Source: Euperipatoides rowelli
Lineage: Eukaryota > Onychophora > Udeonychophora > Euonychophora > Peripatopsidae
Assembly (NCBI GenBank): GCA_003024985.2
Contig: PXIH01S0041581.1
Length of the DNA stretch: 12,012 nt
Strand: one strand, 5' to 3'
The notes below the pieces were generated by a model. The model saw only the letters and a program-made list of their open reading frames with translations, had not been told where the DNA came from and made no database searches. This document shows, one piece after another, positions 7,606 through 12,012 of the stretch. A program made the translations under genes and the position numbers. Every line of letters starts with the position of its first letter. The first letter of the stretch is position 1.

Positions 7606-7860
7606 CAATAAAATAACTAAATCTACACTTATTATGTTGGTAAAATATAAAACTATTGTATTTTTAAATCTAAATGTACTTGTGAAATTTGAAGCACTAA
7701 ATCATTCTATTCTTCAGGGGTCTCCATTATCTTCAGTACTTTATACCATCTTAATAGAATTTGTTATGGTCATTGAAAAAATTTAAAAATATAAGAATTA
7801 CTCATAACAAATCTAGTTTAAATATCTAAGATGATTACATTTATTCATCACCAATAACTA

Positions 7861-8210
7861 CTTAAGTGTACACAAACTAATAAGTAAATAAATAACTTGA
7901 ATTGTGTGCTACCAGCTGCAATAATGTAGTAATGGCTGCCTAGTCTCATTGTATCTCACTAGTGTCAAGATATAGCCACAATCTTTACACCCCTTCACCC
8001 CCTCAATGTTACCTTCCTAGAATTATTCCTTTTGAACTAAACCATCATGTAGCCTTATGGTAAATTTCACCTCTCTCCTTGGCCATTCGCTCCAGAGCTC
8101 TTTCTCCTCCAATTTAAGTTTAGATGAATCCATTACTGAAGGTATCTCTTCTTCCTGCCTTCTAAACTCTAATCCCCACTATGTCCCTCTCTCAGCTGCA
8201 CTGGTTATTA
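7861..8210. other. Stretch between LINE copy D and the minus-strand GCDTTS-like remnant
   Basis: The base composition becomes less AT-rich than in the LINE regions. A short minus-strand open stretch from about 8135 reads MDSSKLKLEEKELWSEW and stops after about 36 codons. It might be a C-terminal continuation of the remnant at 8211-8673, but I cannot align it. Nothing else is recognised. Confidence 0.35.
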
Positions 8211-8673
8211 GTATTTCCTAAGCACTTTGTTGTCCTGATCTCTGAGCATGAAAGACCTTGGGGCTGCATGTTTATTTACTATTTGTCCTGTATCCACTCC
8301 TTGTCTTTTCAGATATTACAGTGTCATTTTTGCCTAAGGTTTTAACTCCATCACATTCCTGTCATGATATTATTTTTGAGATTATTGAGCCTGCATTAAT
8401 CTAGCCTTTAGTTTATTACAATTTACCTTTTTAGGTTTAATGCTTGTTAAGTTACTGGTAACTTATCTTTGAACCTCCAGTTTTGCATTAGTTTTGCTGG
8501 GGACAGACCCAATGTTGCAATGATGAATTCCAATACTCTAGTAAGGACATCTAAATCTCCCTTTTTTTAAAATTCCTTATGCTATTCCAACACACTTTTT
8601 CAGCCAGTTCATTGGGGAAGGAAGTGATTGTGTCAAAGCCCCACATAATAGCAAACCCTGGAAAACCTGATTG
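8211..8673 (-). pseudogene. Possible second GCDTTS-family remnant (minus strand)
   Basis: An open frame on the minus strand from 8673 reads GFPGFAIMWGFDTITSF, then KVCWNSIRNFKK, and stops at 8553-8551. The G-F-D-T-x-T-S-F string, followed by a Lys and W-N about ten residues on, parallels the G-C-D-T-T-S-S-F-F exon at 9273. An overlapping frame gives LTRVLEFIIATLGLSPAKLM. Further on, 8339-8211 reads YLKRQGVDTGQIVNKH then AAPRSFML, with stops inside. I recall invertebrate proteins in which a GCDTTSxF motif is followed by a K..W segment and an R....G.IW segment, but I could not check this. No intact frame longer than about 40 codons exists. The assignment is an inference from a short degenerate motif and could be chance. 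Confidence 0.4.
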
Positions 8674-9272
8674 TTAAAGGACATGGTGCCCATCATAAAA
8701 GTGTCCAATACTCCATAATTAAATACAATTATTTACAATTCTATGTTAACTCTGTGGCTGTCTTGTGTGTCAATTTGTTCAGGAATGTGCAAAAAAAATT
8801 ATCTTTGTATAATATATTTGAAGTAAAAGCAAACGAACTGAATCCAAAATAACCCATTTACATTATTGATGGAGAGTTTTTTTGCTGCATAATGTATGTG
8901 GCCACAAATTGAAACATTTAGTTATATTTGCCAAGAATACATTAATTACCGGTACTTTAAAAAGCAATTGACACCAATATATAATGTCATGAAACTTTGA
9001 ATGTTTCTGTTAAACAGAAAACTTCCTATCATACAGAAACTGATTTTATGCTGTCAAAATAAACTTAAACCTATTAATTCAAAGTTTTTCATGATAAAGA
9101 TGATGTAAATGTTTTGATTATTTAAACTGTCATTGTTGGCAAAACATAGAACTTTTGGTAACAAAAATGGAAATCTTTTTCCACCAGACAAGGGAAAAAA
9201 TGAGAAAAAAACTTTACTACTCAAGGAAGTTTAGACCAAATCCTACATGCAAGAAACCTGTTTTGTTTCTAG
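8674..9272. other. AT-rich stretch between the two divergent GCDTTS-like remnants
   Basis: No coding exon is recognised on either strand. The right end, TTTTGTTTCTAG at 9261-9272, has the form of a 3' splice site (pyrimidine-rich tract, then CTAG) directly before the plus-strand coding stretch. The segment could be intron or decayed upstream coding sequence. Confidence 0.4.
9261..9272 (+). promoter_or_regulatory. Candidate 3' splice acceptor
   Basis: TTTTGTTTCTAG is a T-rich tract ending in TAG. The next base starts the in-frame codons V-I-I-G-C-D-T-T-S. If real, the downstream remnant derives from a spliced gene and is not an intronless retrocopy. No donor site can be assigned. Confidence 0.35.
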
Positions 9273-9895
9273 GTAATTATTGGATGTGACACTACATCTT
9301 CTTTCTTTAATGAGGGTAAATTAAAATCATTCAAATTAATAGAAAGGACTAAGGATGTTAAACTTGTGGAAATTTTAAAGCAGAAGAATAATCCCCACAA
9401 ATTTGTTTTTAAAGTGGTGTGGGTGGGCAACATTGAATTTGGCTATCTATATTCTGGTGCTCCAGAAAATGAAATTTCACTAATACATAGAATATAAAGG
9501 CTTCACAGAGACCATTTAAAAAAAATAAAGCTGCAAATTTAGCTGTAATGTAAACTACAGCTTAGTGCAATCCAGAAGCCCTTGCATCGAGTATATCATC
9601 AAGTGCAAATATGCTTAAGGATAATCTTACAGCCACCTGAAAATTGGGGTTAACAAACAAAAAACAATAGGATTACATCAATTACAACATTCAAATTCCT
9701 TGTACAAAGGTCCTTGTTACAGATACTTTTTTTTTGTAATTGCATGAAAGGGTATGATCAGAAGTGTGGTTGTAGATTTGGTAGGTCTTAATTACTCTTC
9801 CATCTGTGACCAATTGTTATAATCAATTTTGCCTCAATGCTTCATCACATAAAGATGTCCAAGATGTATTGGAAAGGGAATTTTTTTTTTGGCTT
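9273..9895 (+). pseudogene. GCDTTS-motif protein remnant with Cys-rich C-terminus
   Basis: From 9273 one frame runs 74 codons to a TAA at 9495-9497. It reads VIIGCDTTSSFFNEGKLKSF, then KLIERTKDVKLVEILKQ and later LYSGAPENEISLIHRI. I recall multicopy, largely uncharacterised invertebrate proteins with a GCDTTSAFFxxGK motif, a LYGAP.....SLN..R segment and a Cys-rich end, but could not check this. The G-C-D motif before G-K resembles the helix-hairpin-helix entry of FEN1/XPG-type nucleases; that link is my inference. After stops, the same frame resumes at 9738 with NCMKGYDQKCGCRFGRS. A +1 shift gives NYSSICDQ (9790) and another gives TNCYNQFCLNASSHKDVQ (from 9809). Together they make a CxC...C..C...C-type cluster across three frames. 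The N-terminal part is not found. It is a decayed gene or element copy. Confidence 0.6.
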
Positions 9896-10033
9896 GGTAT
9901 GGGCAATACCCGGACGAATCTATTAATACATCTTATTATGTATCACTCACGCTATGTACATTATATATACTATTTACAGTTAATCACAAGCTGACTAACA
10001 AGTATCCGGGAAATTTGAACTGACTGGTTGAAT

Positions 10034-10168
10034 ATGGAAAGGGAAATTGTTGAGGAATATAATGTGAAAATGGACGAAGCACTCATTGAGGAAAAATCTT
10101 CACATATCTAATATCATCTTCCTGATGATAGTCAGGGAGAGTATGTGTTCATGTTTAATAAAGAATGA
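10034..10168 (+). pseudogene. Short acidic reading frame of unknown origin
   Basis: ATG at 10034 opens MEREIVEEYNVKMDEALIEE, stops at 10109-10111 and continues in the same frame as YHLPDDSQGEYVFMFNKE to TGA at 10166-10168. The composition (Glu/Asp-rich, then a hydrophobic-aromatic end) is more protein-like than the surrounding AT-rich DNA. It lies about 140 bases past the Cys-rich remnant on the same strand and could be that gene's acidic tail. I do not recognise it, and chance is a real alternative. Confidence 0.25.
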
Positions 10169-11090
10169 ATTTCTAATATATAAAAATAAATTTAACGATT
10201 TATTTTTATTTTACAGGTATTTTTGTGTAAAAGACTGATGTGTAAAAAGAAATTCACAAAAATAATATTTGTTCCTATTTTAAGGTATAGCATAAAGTGT
10301 GCTGATGAGATCAAATGAGGACTTTTAGTATGTTATTTCTAACTCTAAACTGAAGGCTCGTGTAAAATTTCAGTTTTGCCATAATTTTCCAAAGAAAAAA
10401 ATCTTACGTGACTGGATTATAAGGTATATCATAAGCTCAAATTACCCGAGGGGTTCAAACAAAATATGGGGGTAGGTTCCCTTTGGGACTCTTAGATGAG
10501 TCCAAAGGTAGAGCCTGGTGAGCATTAGAGAACAAACACCCTAAAAATATTAATTTTGAGAATAGGTAGATACATTTTCCTTGCAAATTCTCCAGTATCA
10601 CTAGCTAGACCATTCCAAATAATAGTTAATTAATAAATTCTTTCAAAATTTTCTGTAAGTTTACAGTGTTTATATTAAAATTTTACAAGAAAATATGTTT
10701 TAAATAATAATTGTTGCTTTTAAAAAAATTATAAAAAAACATTTAAAGAAAACAACAAAAAAAATCAATATCTATAATGCATATTTTTCTTGACTTTGCT
10801 GTAGCAAATTTATCTCACAATATTACATAAACATTTCAGACCCATCGAACTGCATAAATAATTTTAATTCAATTATTTTATACATGAGCACAATAATTTT
10901 TCTTCTTCTTTATATTAAAACTGAGATATCTATATTGAAACATTCTCATTCTATATTATTTTTATATTAATTTTGTATAATTATAAATTCCAATAGAAGG
11001 CCCATTTTCAGAGTAATGCAGCAAGATGTACTTCTTGTGTTTTGAATAAAAAAATGACCATGTAAGTGTTTATTTATAACTTTTTTTATT
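10169..11090. other. Long AT-rich stretch, no gene seen; two inverted repeats
   Basis: No reading frame or RNA gene is supported. ATAAAAATAAAT (10180-10191) and ATTTATTTTTAT (10198-10209) form a perfect 12-bp stem with a 6-base loop, made only of A and T. CTTTGGGACTC (10481-10491) pairs with GAGTCCAAAG (10498-10507) with one bulged base. Its mixed composition makes it less likely to be trivial. The rest is A- and T-rich runs. Confidence 0.5.
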
Positions 11091-11094
11091 TTGT

Positions 11095-11190
11095 ACTAGG
11101 AATTGAACACAGCCCTAATTATGTCTGACATCTGTGTATATGCCTTGGCCAAGCTAGCCAGTTGGCATTAGGCTACCTGATGGTCAATCT
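11095..11190 (-). mobile_element. tRNA-like SINE fragment (minus strand)
   Basis: On the minus strand an A-box-like TAGCCTAATGCC lies at 11175-11164 and a perfect B-box sequence GTTCAATTCC at 11108-11099, followed by an A-rich tail. The A-to-B distance (about 55 bases between boxes) and the lack of a cloverleaf argue against a tRNA gene. GGGCTGTGTTCAATTCC is close in style to family 2, but I do not see the family-2 body after it, so the family is left open. Confidence 0.5.
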
Positions 11191-11369
11191 TTCTTTCATT
11201 AAAGCTGTAATGCTTATTTGAAGACTGTCTATATATTTGACATTTTAATGTTTTACCCCAGTTCCTTGGTTCTCAAAACATTCAGATACACACAAGAAAC
11301 TTTTTGTTCTATTCCTAACAATAAAGCTTCTTTAATCAGAATTAACATTGCTATGATGGTTGTACAGCT

Positions 11370-11479
11370 TTGGTGGTCCAGTGTATATAAGGGGTCAAAG
11401 TTTCGATCTTGGGTAGCCCTGGTCCTGTAAAATGGCAAATTTTCTTTCACCAACAGTACACACTAGTGATTTTTTTTTT
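11370..11479 (+). mobile_element. tRNA-derived SINE, family 2 (copy 3, internally deleted)
   Basis: The A box TGGTGGTCCAGTG (11371-11383) is followed almost at once by TATATAAGGGGTC and a B-box-like AGTTTCGATCTT. The 30-odd bases found between these points in the copy at 7060-7206 are missing. The body then matches that copy: TAGCCCTGGTCC, AAAATGGCAAAT, and CAGTACACACTAGTG, ending in a T-run. Open stretches on both strands across this region (11218-11430 and 11253-11453) are incidental. Confidence 0.65.
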
Positions 11480-11616
11480 CACATTTATTATCTCTTAGAA
11501 TCACTAGCATCAAATAAGAAGTGGATTTTTCTTGGTCATCTGAATACAGAACAGAACGTTTATACATCAAGCCGACATTCTAAAATAACTATTATTTGTA
11601 TGGTTTCCGTTTTAAG

Positions 11617-12012
11617 ATAGCGGCTGAGTACAGTCAAAATTCTATACCTGAAACTAATTTTCAAGATAAATGGATGGCTAAATTGAGAAAGGATATGGGA
11701 TCTTACNAAAAAGCAATAAGAGAAGTGGAGACTAATTCTNCTAAATATATAAAACTTTTAAAGAGTTTAAAATATTGGAANACTATATTCAAGACAGCNT
11801 ACAATGGGAAACGATATATTTTCACGTTATACAATAAGAATGATGTAAGTAGACTGGATCCTCATTGGTTTTAACAAAGTTAATGGAAGTAGTAGGAGAG
11901 CGCTCCATAGTTGGTGTATTTTTTCCGCGCAATAATAAGTATATCGGAGTAGATTTTGACACTGAAGAATTGAGGATAATGGCGGAAAATAAATTTAAAA
12001 TGGTGAATGATT
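11617..12012 (+). pseudogene. LINE ORF1 N-terminal part, copy B, running off the right edge
   Basis: The reading starts at 11617 as IAAEYSQNSIPETNFQDKW in the context AAGATAGCGGC; copy C has AAGATGGC here, so the start codon is probably ATG changed to ATA. LRKDMGSY, YIKLLKSL and RYIFTLYNKNDVS follow, aligned to copy C. A one-base loss at about 11851-11853 shifts the frame, after which TGSSLVLTKLMEVVGERSIV, VGVFFPRNNKYIGVDFDTEE and KFKMVND run open to the end of the window. The shifted frame restores equal spacing with copy C across more than 20 residues, so the frameshift is real in the given sequence. Four ambiguous bases (11707, 11740, 11781, 11799) fall in this copy. It is the least decayed ORF1 here apart from the lost start and one shift. 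Confidence 0.75.

Larger units (their letters stand above)
7240..7860 (+). pseudogene. LINE reverse-transcriptase fragment (copy D), split by a SINE
   Basis: Left of the SINE, YAFNLLNVDYLLFIIYKYLG aligns without gaps to copy C GAFNHVNTQYLEYLVVKYIG (9 of 20 identical), covering RT motif A. Right of the SINE the frame continues as NKITKSTL, KTIVFLNLNVLVKFE, then motif B LQGSPLSSVLYTILIEF (CAG codon at 7715). Copy C has KTIAFLNQKVYLHFE and VLQ at the same places. After a stop and a frameshift, KSSLNI-stop-DDYIYSSP matches motif C (Y/F-x-DD). Removing the SINE plus one copy of its 14-bp duplication (262 bases) moves the left frame exactly into the right frame. The fragment is older than the SINE and truncated at both ends. 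Confidence 0.8.

Noticed and set aside
10180-10209. Perfect 12-bp A/T inverted repeat as a regulatory element
   Set aside because: It is made only of A and T in very AT-rich DNA, where such stems arise readily by chance.
11095-11190. A functional tRNA gene on the minus strand
   Set aside because: The boxes are present but spaced too far apart, and no cloverleaf could be drawn.
11218-11453. Overlapping open frames on both strands as small genes
   Set aside because: They cross SINE family-2 sequence and have no recognisable domain.
1-12012. CRISPR arrays, bacterial operons, LTRs or viral genomes
   Set aside because: No regularly spaced direct repeats, ribosome-binding sites, long terminal repeats or capsid/envelope-like frames were seen. 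The RT motifs and ORF1 knuckles fit a non-LTR retrotransposon.

Overview
The window looks like accessory, repeat-dense DNA from an animal nuclear genome, most likely an invertebrate. It is strongly AT-rich, has no long intact reading frame and no bacterial gene organisation, and carries decayed non-LTR retrotransposon (LINE) pieces, tRNA-derived SINEs with target-site duplications, and remnants of what may be a multicopy gene family. I could not pin the organism to a phylum. No functional host gene is evident.

Layout. Positions 1-175 hold a poly(A)-ended stretch with two ATGGC-containing motifs on the minus strand. 177-958 (+) is a decayed LINE ORF1 with a zinc-knuckle region (copy A). 1229-1318 (-) is a tRNA-derived SINE. 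1580-5400 (-) is the most complete LINE (copy C): ORF1 (5386-4071), then an endonuclease-reverse transcriptase ORF2 (3950-1580), both broken by stops and frameshifts. 5642-5935 (+) is a SINE with a 16-bp target-site duplication, and it splits a minus-strand LINE C-terminal fragment (copy E, 5936-6224). 6227-6431 (+) and 6729-6985 (-) are two more SINEs of the same family. 7060-7206 (-) is a SINE of the second family. 7240-7860 (+) is a LINE reverse-transcriptase fragment (copy D) interrupted at 7344-7591 by a SINE with a 14-bp duplication. 8211-8673 (-) and 9273-9895 (+) are two divergently oriented remnants of a protein family marked by a G-C-D-T-T-S motif and, in the plus copy, a Cys-rich C-terminus. 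10170-11090 is AT-rich with no gene seen. 11095-11190 (-) and 11370-11479 (+) are further SINE-like pieces. 11617-12012 (+) is the N-terminal half of another LINE ORF1 (copy B), running off the right edge.

How it fits together. Copies A, B and C share one ORF1 protein: an N-terminal region, then VG...FPRN...G[IV]DF.T.E, then a possible RRM-like segment with HW.P.TDD, then two Cys/His knuckles. C and D share the reverse-transcriptase region around motifs A and B. One LINE family has therefore seeded this locus repeatedly, and the SINEs landed later. When the SINE in D and one copy of its duplication are removed, D's frame is restored exactly, which gives a relative insertion order. The GCDTTS pair is the least explained part of the window.
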